Source: CAZMGT01 sp964565895 (GTDB taxonomy: Bacteria; Armatimonadota; Zipacnadia; UBA1398; CAZMGT01). Taken from it: 38,646 nucleotides of DNA. How positions within the stretch are numbered: position 1 is the first letter of the stretch; each line of letters opens with the position of its first letter. The position numbers and the translations under genes are program-made. Positions 16,960 to 25,198 of the stretch are shown piece by piece. The stretch is taken from NCBI GenBank assembly GCA_964565895.1, contig CAZMGT010000035.1:1-38646 (forward strand), written 5' to 3'. Under the pieces are notes generated by a model. That model was not told the DNA's origin and ran no database searches. It was given only the letters and a program-made list of their open reading frames with translations.

Positions 16960-19900
16960 CTAGCGCACAAGCCGCGCCGCTGCCCGCTGCACCGTGCGGT
17001 CGCTAAACACCCCGCGTATCTCCACCGTATACTGCCCGCTGGGCAGCAGCGTCCCCGCGTCGCTCCGGCCGTTCCACGACTCCTCGTGCACGCCCGCCGG
17101 CCGGAACTTCCCCATTACCAAATGCCGCACCACGCGCCCCGCGGCGTTTAATATGCGAATGTCCACCGTTACGTCCTCATACGCCCGGTAGCGGATAACC
17201 GCCCGCCCGCGCACCGCAGATACGCCGGTGATCATGATCCCGCTATACGACCCGCCCACCGTGCGCACGGTAATGCGCAGGCGGCGCGGCGTGCCGTCCT
17301 CGGCGCTGCGGAACGTATACGCCTGCGCGGAGCGCATGGAGATCGTCTCGCCCGTGGCCAGGTCCGTGAGCGAGGCGCTCAGGTGCCGCGGCAAAGCGCG
17401 CAGGTCCGGCCAGCTCACGGTAACCTGCGCCCCGCGCGCCGTCGTGCGCACGGTGAGGTCCCACGTCTGCGCGCGCCCGACCGCGGCGCGGAAGTCCGCG
17501 GCCAGGCTGACTACGCCCGCGCCATAGTCGCTGTGGTCGAACGAAGCGCGCAGCTCTTCGCGGAGCAGCCCGCGCAGCGAGGGCGGCTCGAGGATGTCAA
17601 AGCGCTCGTCCAGGCCGCGGTCGTCCGGGGCCACGCCGAACCAGTTCGCGGAGTCGCGCAGCTCGCCGCAGGAGACGACGACCGGCACAGCCCAGGAGAC
17701 GCCCTCGCGCTTTACCGCGGCCATCGGGCCGACCTCGGCGGGCGCCGAGGCGGTCACCGGCGGCGGGGTGAGGTTAACGACCACGGCCTGCTTCGTGCGC
17801 ACCCAGTAGGCGCGCCAGGGAGCCATCGTTTGCGCCAGCTCATAGCCGCGCTGGCCATAGGTAAACAGCCCATTGGCGATTATCCCCTGAGAGATGGCCT
17901 CGGCCACGGTCATCGTTTGCCCGCCCGCGGTAACCGTGGAATCGTACCACGCGATGGGGAAGTTAAACCCTGAGCCGATGATGTTCCAGCCGTTGTTCGC
18001 CGCGCTAAGCGAGACGGAGACTGGCTGGCGATACTCCGGCTCGGTGGGCCGCGGCGTGCCGCGCGAGGTTATCGCCGCGCCCTCCGGCGGGAAGAGGACG
18101 AAGAACCCACGGCCGCGGAGCAGCTCGAACGCCGCCTGGTTGGCGTTGGGCGACCACAGCTCGAACTCGCCAAGCTCGGGATTCCAGCGCGCCATGCGCA
18201 GGCGCTCGGGAACGACGCCCAGCACCGACGCCGGGTCGCGGCCGGCGTAGTTAAACGCTGGCGCAAACATCTGCAACCCGGCCTCGAACGTTTGCTGCGG
18301 CTCGACCACGAACACCTGCTCCGTTTGCTCGCCGGAGAGAATAACCACCGTCGCGGGATCCGGGCTAAACGCCAGCCCGCGCGCGGGATCGGGATCAATG
18401 GCAAACACCTCATAGGTCTCCGCCGCCAAGGGAATCGTTACCCGGCCGTCGCTCCCCGTCGTGGGCAGCGGGGTGACCACTGTCTGGTTGTTAAACCGCA
18501 CGTCGATTTGAATGCCCGCGATGGGGTTTCCGTTGCGGTCTACCGTGCGCGCGAGGAGCGTCCCTGGCGGGATGCGCTGGAGGATAATGTCGCCCAGGTC
18601 GGTCACGCGGTTCGCCTGGACGGTAACGTCTACCGTGCGCGACTCATATTGCAGCCGCTTAATCTCCACCTGGTGGCTGCCCGTGGGGACGTTGTCGAAC
18701 ACAAACACGCCGTCGTCGCCCGTCGTCTGCGGCTGAATGCTCGGCTGGTTGAGCACGGTAACCACGCAGTCGGCGAGCGGGTTGCCCGTGTCCGAGGCGA
18801 CGACGCGGCCGCGTATCCCGCCCGGGGCGGGGTCTAAGGCAAAGTCCACGTTCGGGGTAATCTGCTCGGGGCTGACGAGAATGCCGCTCAGCGTCTGGCT
18901 GCTATAGTTGACGTTCCCCGTCGTCGTCCGATCGTAGTTAGCCTCGACGGTATACGTGGACACGGGGAGATTTGAGATAACATACGTTCCGTCGCTCCCC
19001 GTCGTCGCCGTGCCTATGTAGGGGTTGCCCGAGGGGTCGAGCAGGTCCGACGTCGCGCGCACGTGAATGCCCGCGAGCGGCTCGCCGGAGATAGCGTCGG
19101 TCACCGTTCCGCTAATCCCTCCGGGGGGGACCTCGAACATGGAGAAGTCCTCCATCCCCGCGCCCGCGAAAAGCCCCGTATAGGCGTAGGTATTAACCCG
19201 TGCCTCGTGGTCGGCCATGGCTCCGAGGATCTGCGCCGTTACGCGCCAGCCGGAGACCGCGGGCAAGCCGGTAAAGTAAGCCATCCCTTGCGCGTCGGTT
19301 TTCGCCGCCCACGTCCCCGCGCCGCTTGAGGCAAACACCCAGGCGTTGGGGATGGGCTCGCCGGCGACATGCCCGCTCGACGTGCTCCCCCACTTCACCC
19401 GCGCGATAATGCACCCCGACTCGCGGAACCAAGCGACAATGCTATGGAATAGCTTTTTGCGGTGCTGGCGGCAGTAGGCCCGCGGCGGGCTGGTGTTCGG
19501 GATCTGCCCGAACGCCTTGTGCACGCCCTCCGCACCGAACGACAAGTAAACCGTTTTTCCGCCGTTGGGGAAGCCACTGGTGTATACCCCGACCACGCGG
19601 CCCTGATAGGTATAGCACGTCTGAGTGTTCGCACCGGCGGGCTGGATTTCGTCCGGCCAGGCCTGGTTCAGCGCCGAGCAGTCGCCGCGGTTGACATGTA
19701 CCCCCGCCTGAAGCTGGCTGTCGCCGCACCAGGCAACATTCCGCGGTGGGTCGCTCATATACCACGGCCCACCGGCGATCGGCCCGCTGCCGCTGAGGGT
19801 GGGCACTTGGCCGCGATGGCTCCGCGCGGGGTCCGTGCCCCCGACATCGTCGCGGACATACGACGCTCCGAGGATGTTCTGCAAAAACGCCTGGTTGGGC

Positions 19901-22356
19901 ACGCCGCCGTTGTGGGTCAGGCCCCAGGCAATGTCTTGGCCGCTGACGAGCAGCCGCCCGCCGGCGTTGACATACGCGGTCAGGTTCGCCTGGGTGTCCA
20001 GGTCGAGGATCGTCCCCTCGTCTACGAACAGGTCGCCGCTATACGGCGCGGCCCAGAACACCGCGTGCTGGCCCCAACGGAGGGAAGGGTCGGGAGGGGA
20101 CCCCGGCGAGGGAGGTACGGGATAGCCCGTGTTGGGGTCGATCGTCGCCGACCACAGCGGGCGATAGGGCGGGCCGGGGAGAAACTCCATAAGGACATTC
20201 AGCGGCACGGGGCCGCGGGAAAGAATGCGCCACTCGTAAATATCGTTGTCGCTTCTTTCGCCATAGGACCCGCCCACGAGCTGGTCTAACGGGTCGAAGT
20301 CGCCGGGATTTCCGCGGGTGAGGTCGGTGGGCACCCACCTCTCCTGGCCCTGCGGCCCATAGAACTGATATGCCCCGTTGGGGTCGGTGCGCCAGTACAT
20401 CTCCACGGGCAGGCCGACGTAATCGTAGGGCTCCTCGCCCCCGCCGCGCCACGGGTTAAGCTTGCCGATGAACTTCTGCCCNNNNNNNNNNNNNNNNNNN
20501 NNNNNNNNNNNNNNNNNNNNNNNNNNNNNNNNNNNNNNNNNNNNNNNNNNNNNNNNNNNNNNNNNNNNNNNNNNNNNNNNNCCGCTGTGCGTCGCGGGAA
20601 GGTCCGGGCGCTTGGTCATCATTACCGTCTGGAGCACGGGATAGGGCAGCGGCGCATAAATCGTGCCCCCCTCAAAGGCCATGGACATCCTTTCGTTAAT
20701 ACTCCACGCGCGGTTTGCCGCCCCCGTGCCAAACGAGTGGTAGATTCCCGTGGCCGCGTGCGACACAGTCATCGTCGGCGCGTTAAAGTCGCGCGTCATG
20801 GGATCGACGATCTGGCACATTACCGCGGTGACCTCGACGTCGCTGTAAATCGTCCCATTTACGTCGGTATAGCCCGGCTCGCCCTTGATCTCCACGTCGA
20901 TAGTCACCGAACTCTGGCCGTAAAAGTCCTTCGTCGCCGTGCCGTTGGCCCGCCGCGTTACAGGGATCGCCACGAGGAACCCGGGCTGGTCGCTGGGTTG
21001 GGCGATGGCGGCGCTGTCCTCCCACACCCCGTCCTGGGTCGAGCCATCCACGACAAGGGCGATCTCCGTCTCCGAAGTCGAGCTGATCGCCGTTGTCGGG
21101 CAAAGGTCGTCCTGCGTCGCCGTGGTCGTCGTTTCCCACAGGGGCTTTACCGGGTTAAGCAGCGAGGGGTCCTCGGCCATGGAGGAGATGGGCAGGTCCC
21201 AAATATTCCACTCCTGGGTCGGGTCGGACAGCGGGTCGGGAATCCCCGTGGGGCGGTTCGAGGCAAATACAATGCCCGTGGCGTTCATCCCCCGCTCCCA
21301 CTCCGGGTCGACATCGGAGAACGTGCCCCCGACATCGAAGAACGCCTGGCCGATCGTCGAGCCGTTGGTGAGCTGCGTGAGCGTGCCGTCGGAGGAGCGC
21401 ATCCAGATGCGGTGCTGGTCCTGAGGAAGGAGCGTTTGCACGGGCGGGTCGCCGGCCATCTCCATATTGGCATCGAAGAGCAAAGTGGAAAGGTCCGGCC
21501 CCATCTGCGGGTTCTGCGCGTCGCAGGCGACGTTGGGCACGACAAATTCCGTGGGCGTGCCGATGGCTCCCTGGCTGGAAGACACCGTATAGATCTTCCA
21601 GCGCTGAGCCGTCTCGTCGTAGGCCGAGAAGACAAGGGTAAATGTGTCCGTATCGGCGCGCGGGTCGCTCGCCCACGTGGGATGCGCTTTGTATTTCAGC
21701 CATGATGGGCCCGTATCGGTAATCTGAAAGTAGCCCGCGCCGGGCGCCGTCTGTTCGTTAACGCCCGTGGTCGAGACGCTCTGCACCCAAACCTCGCTGC
21801 GCCACTGTCCGGGGTTTACCTCATCCGCGCGCACATAGGCGATGTATAACCCGCTGGGCGACCACACGGGGTCGTATTCGTGCCAGTTAGGCGTGTCGGT
21901 CATGCGCACCCAAGGGGTGGCTTGGGTGGTGTCGTGGACGAAGATGTCGCGACAGGCCTCGCCCGTGACGCCGTTTCCGACAAACGGCGCGGCGGTATCG
22001 TTAGGCGGAATGTCGGCCCAGTTCGCGGAGATTACCAGCGGACAGCCGGGCGTTCCCGTGCCCCCCGAGGGGACGGTTTTGTAGTCGAACAGGTCGGGGT
22101 CGGCAATGACCACACCGGTGCGCTCGGTAACGCGGGCCGTGGGGAAGAACGGGTTGAGCTCTCTGGGGCTAACGAGGACCTGGCCCATTTTGTGGCGGAC
22201 GTTCATCCAGCGCTCTTGCACGCCGATAACGTCCTGCCCCACGAACTGGTGGCGGCCCAGGGTTACCCCCTGGCTCATCGCCGGGCGGCCGACGAGCGAG
22301 GCGGCGATGATCAGGGAGAACGAACAAACAATGGCCAGGACGAGCAGTCTTCTCAT
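16960..22356 (-). CDS. Giant secreted protein: TolB-like N-terminus, carboxypeptidase-regulatory-like repeats, FlgD-type C-terminal module (contains a 100-N gap)
   Basis: The ATG at 22356 is chosen because GAGGGG precedes it and a signal peptide begins at once (MRRLLVLAIVCSFSLIIAASLV). It codes for about 1,798 residues if the 100-N gap (20482-20581) is of true length. Residues about 60-450 have TolB/WD40-like propeller motifs (YDPVWSPSGLYIAYVRADE; VDPEWERGMNATGIVFASNRP). After the gap, residues about 770-840 contain a GATase-like segment (TAYVNAGGRLLVSGQDIAWG). Residues about 1075-1350 hold carboxypeptidase-regulatory-like Ig repeats (GGISGTVTDAISGEPLAGI; GGIRGRVVASDTGNPLADC). From about 1362 (GLQMFAPAFNYAG) it repeats the shared C-terminal module and ends in the FlgD-like domain (ILNAAGRVVRHLV, WNGRSDAGTLLPSGQYTVEI). 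The protein is predicted extracellular; its role is unknown. Confidence 0.8.
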   Translation of the reverse strand: MRRLLVLAIVCSFSLIIAASLVGRPAMSQGVTLGRHQFVGQDVIGVQERWMNVRHKMGQVLVSPRELNPFFPTARVTERTGVVIADPDLFDYKTVPSGGTGTPGCPLVISANWADIPPNDTAAPFVGNGVTGEACRDIFVHDTTQATPWVRMTDTPNWHEYDPVWSPSGLYIAYVRADEVNPGQWRSEVWVQSVSTTGVNEQTAPGAGYFQITDTGPSWLKYKAHPTWASDPRADTDTFTLVFSAYDETAQRWKIYTVSSSQGAIGTPTEFVVPNVACDAQNPQMGPDLSTLLFDANMEMAGDPPVQTLLPQDQHRIWMRSSDGTLTQLTNGSTIGQAFFDVGGTFSDVDPEWERGMNATGIVFASNRPTGIPDPLSDPTQEWNIWDLPISSMAEDPSLLNPVKPLWETTTTATQDDLCPTTAISSTSETEIALVVDGSTQDGVWEDSAAIAQPSDQPGFLVAIPVTRRANGTATKDFYGQSSVTIDVEIKGEPGYTDVNGTIYSDVEVTAVMCQIVDPMTRDFNAPTMTVSHAATGIYHSFGTGAANRAWSINERMSMAFEGGTIYAPLPYPVLQTVMMTKRPDLPATHSXXXXXXXXXXXXXXXXXXXXXXXXXXXXXXXXXXGQKFIGKLNPWRGGGEEPYDYVGLPVEMYWRTDPNGAYQFYGPQGQERWVPTDLTRGNPGDFDPLDQLVGGSYGERSDNDIYEWRILSRGPVPLNVLMEFLPGPPYRPLWSATIDPNTGYPVPPSPGSPPDPSLRWGQHAVFWAAPYSGDLFVDEGTILDLDTQANLTAYVNAGGRLLVSGQDIAWGLTHNGGVPNQAFLQNILGASYVRDDVGGTDPARSHRGQVPTLSGSGPIAGGPWYMSDPPRNVAWCGDSQLQAGVHVNRGDCSALNQAWPDEIQPAGANTQTCYTYQGRVVGVYTSGFPNGGKTVYLSFGAEGVHKAFGQIPNTSPPRAYCRQHRKKLFHSIVAWFRESGCIIARVKWGSTSSGHVAGEPIPNAWVFASSGAGTWAAKTDAQGMAYFTGLPAVSGWRVTAQILGAMADHEARVNTYAYTGLFAGAGMEDFSMFEVPPGGISGTVTDAISGEPLAGIHVRATSDLLDPSGNPYIGTATTGSDGTYVISNLPVSTYTVEANYDRTTTGNVNYSSQTLSGILVSPEQITPNVDFALDPAPGGIRGRVVASDTGNPLADCVVTVLNQPSIQPQTTGDDGVFVFDNVPTGSHQVEIKRLQYESRTVDVTVQANRVTDLGDIILQRIPPGTLLARTVDRNGNPIAGIQIDVRFNNQTVVTPLPTTGSDGRVTIPLAAETYEVFAIDPDPARGLAFSPDPATVVILSGEQTEQVFVVEPQQTFEAGLQMFAPAFNYAGRDPASVLGVVPERLRMARWNPELGEFELWSPNANQAAFELLRGRGFFVLFPPEGAAITSRGTPRPTEPEYRQPVSVSLSAANNGWNIIGSGFNFPIAWYDSTVTAGGQTMTVAEAISQGIIANGLFTYGQRGYELAQTMAPWRAYWVRTKQAVVVNLTPPPVTASAPAEVGPMAAVKREGVSWAVPVVVSCGELRDSANWFGVAPDDRGLDERFDILEPPSLRGLLREELRASFDHSDYGAGVVSLAADFRAAVGRAQTWDLTVRTTARGAQVTVSWPDLRALPRHLSASLTDLATGETISMRSAQAYTFRSAEDGTPRRLRITVRTVGGSYSGIMITGVSAVRGRAVIRYRAYEDVTVDIRILNAAGRVVRHLVMGKFRPAGVHEESWNGRSDAGTLLPSGQYTVEIRGVFSDRTVQRAAARLVR
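20482..20581. other. Assembly gap (100 N) inside the giant gene
   Basis: These bases are undetermined. A round number of 100 N is usually a scaffolding placeholder, so the true length and reading frame between the flanking coding parts cannot be known from this sequence. Confidence 0.95.
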
Positions 22357-22472
22357 TATCCCCTCAGCTCCCAACCCTCGGGCGAGCAGCGTGTTAACAA
22401 GCGCAAGAAACGACCCGCGCGCAGGCTGCCACCGGTTGCGCCGCTGGACCGCTCGGTGAACGAAACGCACAA

Positions 22473-22502
22473 AGTATAGCACAGCGCCAAATTGACCAGC
22501 AA
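22473..22502 (-). promoter_or_regulatory. Candidate sigma-70-type promoter for the giant secreted-protein gene
   Basis: On the minus strand, TTGCTG (complement of 22497-22502) and TATACT (complement of 22473-22478) are separated by 18 bp. The site is about 117 nt upstream of the ATG at 22356. It resembles the TATACT site upstream of rpmE, which suggests a shared -10 preference. Confidence 0.5.
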
Positions 22503-22579
22503 ACCAACCTCCCGCGGCCCGTGCGCGGCGGCAGCGCATGTGACACCGCCCGAGCACAGCCCGGCCTAAGCCCCTTGCC

Positions 22580-22607
22580 AACCGTTTTTTCTGGACTCTC
22601 AACGGTT
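22580..22607 (-). terminator. Possible terminator after coaE
   Basis: The 7-bp arms AACCGTT (22580-22586) and AACGGTT (22601-22607) enclose a 14-nt loop, about 44 nt beyond the coaE stop. The stem is short and has no clear T-run on the minus strand, so support is weak. Confidence 0.3.
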
Positions 22608-22650
22608 CTGGGCAGTGCTCGGTTCGCGCTTGCTCGCCGACTGTTTTCGC

Positions 22651-23265
22651 CTACTGATCTGACGCCTCCTGCTTTAAGATGTCTTGGTATATTTGCGCGG
22701 CGGCGCGCTTTAAATTCTCCTTGCTCGCCCCGCCGTCTACAAGCCATCGGGCGCGCTCCCTAACCCGCTCCAGCCCCGCCTGGGCGCGCACCCGCCGGCG
22801 CGCTTCTTCCTCCGCATACCCCAGGCGCTCCACCAGCCGCCGCACGCGCACTTCCTCGGGGGCGTCCACATACGCCAGGCCGTCGAGCACGTCTACCAGG
22901 CGCAGCTGCTCCATAATCGCCGCCTCAACGGCGAGGATCTGCGCCTGCCCCGCGCTGCGCGCGCGTGCAATGCGCTCTACGAGCGCTTCGTGGAGCACGG
23001 GGTGAAACAGCGCCTCGTAGCGCCGGCGGGCGTCATGGTTTGTGAAAATTAGGCGGGCCATACGCTTGCGATCTAGCTCGCCGGACGGGGTGAGAAACTC
23101 GCTTCCAAATTCAGAGGCGATCTTGGCCAGCAAGGGGCTCCCCGGGCGGACAAGTTCCCGGGCGACATCGTCTGCGCGGAGGGTGAGCGCGCCGAGCTCG
23201 GCGAGAAAGCTCAACAGGAGGGATTTCCCCGAGGCGATGGGGCCGGCAATGCCCAGGACGTACAC
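22651..23265 (-). CDS. coaE: Dephospho-CoA kinase
   Basis: CoaE phosphorylates dephospho-CoA at the 3' hydroxyl of its ribose to give coenzyme A, the last step of CoA synthesis. The 204-residue protein has the P-loop G8-P-I-A-S-G-K-S15, then RADDVARELVRPGSPLL in place of the usual DADxxA...PG segment, the FHPVLHEAL motif, and the lid/adenine region RVRAQAGLERVRERA followed by VDGG. These match the family. The GTG start at 23265 lies 15 nt after the rpsA stop (23281), so the two are likely co-transcribed and perhaps translationally coupled. Length is normal for the family. Confidence 0.93.
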   Translation of the reverse strand: MYVLGIAGPIASGKSLLLSFLAELGALTLRADDVARELVRPGSPLLAKIASEFGSEFLTPSGELDRKRMARLIFTNHDARRRYEALFHPVLHEALVERIARARSAGQAQILAVEAAIMEQLRLVDVLDGLAYVDAPEEVRVRRLVERLGYAEEEARRRVRAQAGLERVRERARWLVDGGASKENLKRAAAQIYQDILKQEASDQ

Positions 23266-23280
23266 TGTCCCTAGCCAGCG

Positions 23281-24867
23281 TTAGTCGCTGGCCTGCTCCT
23301 CCTCTGTTCCCTGGGGAGGCTGCTCGCCGGGTTGCTGTTCGCTCTCCTGGGGAGGGGCCTGCTCCGCTTCCGCGGAGGCCTGGGCCTCTCCTTCGTCGGG
23401 CTGCTCGCCTGAGGCGGGTGCGGAGGCCTGTTCCTGCTCCTGGGCCGCCTGTGCCTGGCGCGCCTCGGCCATGCGCTGCGCCTGGGCGCGCTCGATGGCC
23501 TCCTTCGCCGCGCGGAGCTGCTCGCCGATACGCTCGCCGAGGGTCACCGCGCCCGAGTCGCGGTTCATATACGACTCCATCTCGCTGCGCTCGATCTCCG
23601 CTTGCACGGCGGCGAGGCTCAGGGTCATGCGGCGCTGCTTGGGCTGCACGCTAAGCACCTTCGCCTCCACCTCGTCCCCCGGCTTAACCACCTCCTCGGG
23701 CTTCTCGATGCGCCGCCCGAGGGCCATCTCGCTAATCGGGATAAACGCCTCCACGCCCTCGGGAAGCCTGACAAACGCCCCGGAGGAAACGCAGCGGGTA
23801 ACCCTGGAGCGGATCGTCTGGCCCACCTCGTAGTTGCGCCCCACTTCCTCCCAGGGGTCGGGGAGGAGCTGCTTTAGCCCAAGGGAGATGCGGTCGTTCT
23901 CGCGGTCCACCTTAAGCACCATTACCTGGATCTGGTCGCCAACGTTGAGCACCTCGCGCGGGTGATTGATGTGCACCCAGGACATCTCGGTAATGTGCAG
24001 CAGGCCATCTACCCCGCCGAGGTCGACGAACGCCCCGTAGTTGGTAATATTGCGCACCACGCCGTCGCGCACTTGGCCCTCTTTGAGCGAGGCCATAACC
24101 TCGCGCTTGCGCCGCTCGCGCTCCTCTTTTTCCGCGATGCGGCGGGAGAGAATGACCTTTTTGCGGTTTTTGTCTACCTCAATGATCTTCGCCCGGACGA
24201 CGCTTCCCACAAACCTCTCCAGCTCCCTCGGGTTGCGCACGCCGACGTGCGAGGCGGGGATGAACCCCATAATCCCCAGGTCCACGCGCAGGCCGCCTTT
24301 GACGCGTTCCACCACGGTGGCGTCGATAATCTCGCCCTTTTCGTAGGCCTCGAGAATGCGCGCCCAGTTAATTTCGTAGTCGGCGCGTTTTTTGCTGAGG
24401 ATTATCGCTCCCTCGTCATCGTCGGCGCTAACGACGAAGACGTCGATCTGCTGGCCGACCTCGAGGTTTTCCAGCTCGCCGCTGGCGAACTCGCGCGGCG
24501 AGATGACTCCCTCGGACTTTGCCCCCACGTCAACGAGGACGCCGTCCTCATCTATTTGCACGATGGTCCCTTTAACGATGGTCCCCTCTTTAAGGCCGAC
24601 CATTTGCGCGGCCTGCTCCATGGTCGGCTGGTCGGCCTCGGGCTCTTGTTCGTCGGGGGCTTGGGCCTGCTCTGGGGCAGGCTGTTCGGGCTGGGCCTGG
24701 TCCGCGGGCTGCTGCTCGGCCTGGGCCTGGTCGGCGGATTGCTCCTGGGCCTGGGGTTGCTTTTCCTGCTCCGCGGCTTGCTTCTTTGCGCGCTGCTCTT
24801 CGAGGATGCGTAACGCGGTCTCCTCGCGCAGGATCCTGTCCACTACGCTTCCCGAGTCTTTGTTCAC
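23281..24867 (-). CDS. rpsA: 30S ribosomal protein S1-like with four S1 domains and long disordered tails
   Basis: The GTG at 24867 is supported by GGGAGGAAG upstream. The 528-residue protein begins with an Ala/Gln/Glu/Pro-rich tail (residues about 23-85), then four S1 RNA-binding folds: about 92-162 (KGTIVQIDEDGVLVDVG), 175-248, 262-335 (NITNYGAFVDLGGVDGLLHI) and 350-420 (RCVSSGAFVRLPEGVEAFI). It ends in a second acidic Gln/Glu/Ala-rich tail (from about 455). S1 binds mRNA during translation initiation. Four domains are fewer than the six of E. coli but common in other phyla. The low-complexity tails on both ends are unusual. It is followed by coaE. The leader can form tandem hairpins (24905-24958). 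Confidence 0.9.
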   Translation of the reverse strand: MNKDSGSVVDRILREETALRILEEQRAKKQAAEQEKQPQAQEQSADQAQAEQQPADQAQPEQPAPEQAQAPDEQEPEADQPTMEQAAQMVGLKEGTIVKGTIVQIDEDGVLVDVGAKSEGVISPREFASGELENLEVGQQIDVFVVSADDDEGAIILSKKRADYEINWARILEAYEKGEIIDATVVERVKGGLRVDLGIMGFIPASHVGVRNPRELERFVGSVVRAKIIEVDKNRKKVILSRRIAEKEERERRKREVMASLKEGQVRDGVVRNITNYGAFVDLGGVDGLLHITEMSWVHINHPREVLNVGDQIQVMVLKVDRENDRISLGLKQLLPDPWEEVGRNYEVGQTIRSRVTRCVSSGAFVRLPEGVEAFIPISEMALGRRIEKPEEVVKPGDEVEAKVLSVQPKQRRMTLSLAAVQAEIERSEMESYMNRDSGAVTLGERIGEQLRAAKEAIERAQAQRMAEARQAQAAQEQEQASAPASGEQPDEGEAQASAEAEQAPPQESEQQPGEQPPQGTEEEQASD

Positions 24868-25198
24868 TGTCGAGACTTCCTCCCAGAGGTGAAGCGCCAG
24901 GGCCTCACAAGCCTGTCTTGCCTCGCTCTTGGGCGAGGCCCCTGGAGAGCACCAGGGGTGTACTTCGTCTTGGTTTTGACCTCCTTCGCTGTTCCCCCAC
25001 GATCACCTTCCGCCCCGGAAATTGCCCCCTTGTCGCTCAGCTACCCCGAACAGCGAATTGACAAACGTGAACTTCGTTGGCCAAACCGAGTTTTACCTAC
25101 TGGTTCTCTGCCCTGTGCAAAACTCCTACTCCGCCGGCGCAGCGCCGGGCGTTTAACCTTGCGCCCCCTGCCCGGCGGAGCGCTCTGGAGGAGTGGTC
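24868..25198. other. Divergent intergenic region between rpsA and the methyltransferase
   Basis: This 331-bp region holds the rpsA leader hairpins and no gene. It must carry promoters in both directions, but I find only a TTGACA at 25058-25063 (+ strand) with no convincing -10 box (CCAAAC is poor). The methyltransferase ribosome-binding site GGAGGAG is at 25187-25193. Confidence 0.5.
24902..24958 (-). promoter_or_regulatory. Structured rpsA leader with competing hairpins
   Basis: Two strong adjacent hairpins lie upstream of the rpsA start: GCCTCGC/GCGAGGC (24920-24926, 24933-24939) and CCCCTGG/CCAGGGG (24939-24945, 24952-24958). On the minus strand, CCAGGGGCCTC can instead pair with GAGGCCCTGG further downstream (complement of about 24896-24906), which would break both hairpins. 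Such alternatives are typical of attenuators or autoregulatory leaders. No ligand class is recognisable. Confidence 0.45.

Larger units (their letters stand above)
22357..22650. other. Intergenic region upstream of the giant gene and downstream of coaE
   Basis: No gene is supported. It holds a candidate promoter for the giant gene (22473-22502) and an inverted repeat AACCGTT (22580-22586) / AACGGTT (22601-22607) that may be a weak terminator after coaE. Confidence 0.5.

Noticed and set aside
25058..25063. TTGACA as a -35 box for the methyltransferase
   Set aside because: No acceptable -10 box lies 16-18 bp downstream (CCAAAC).
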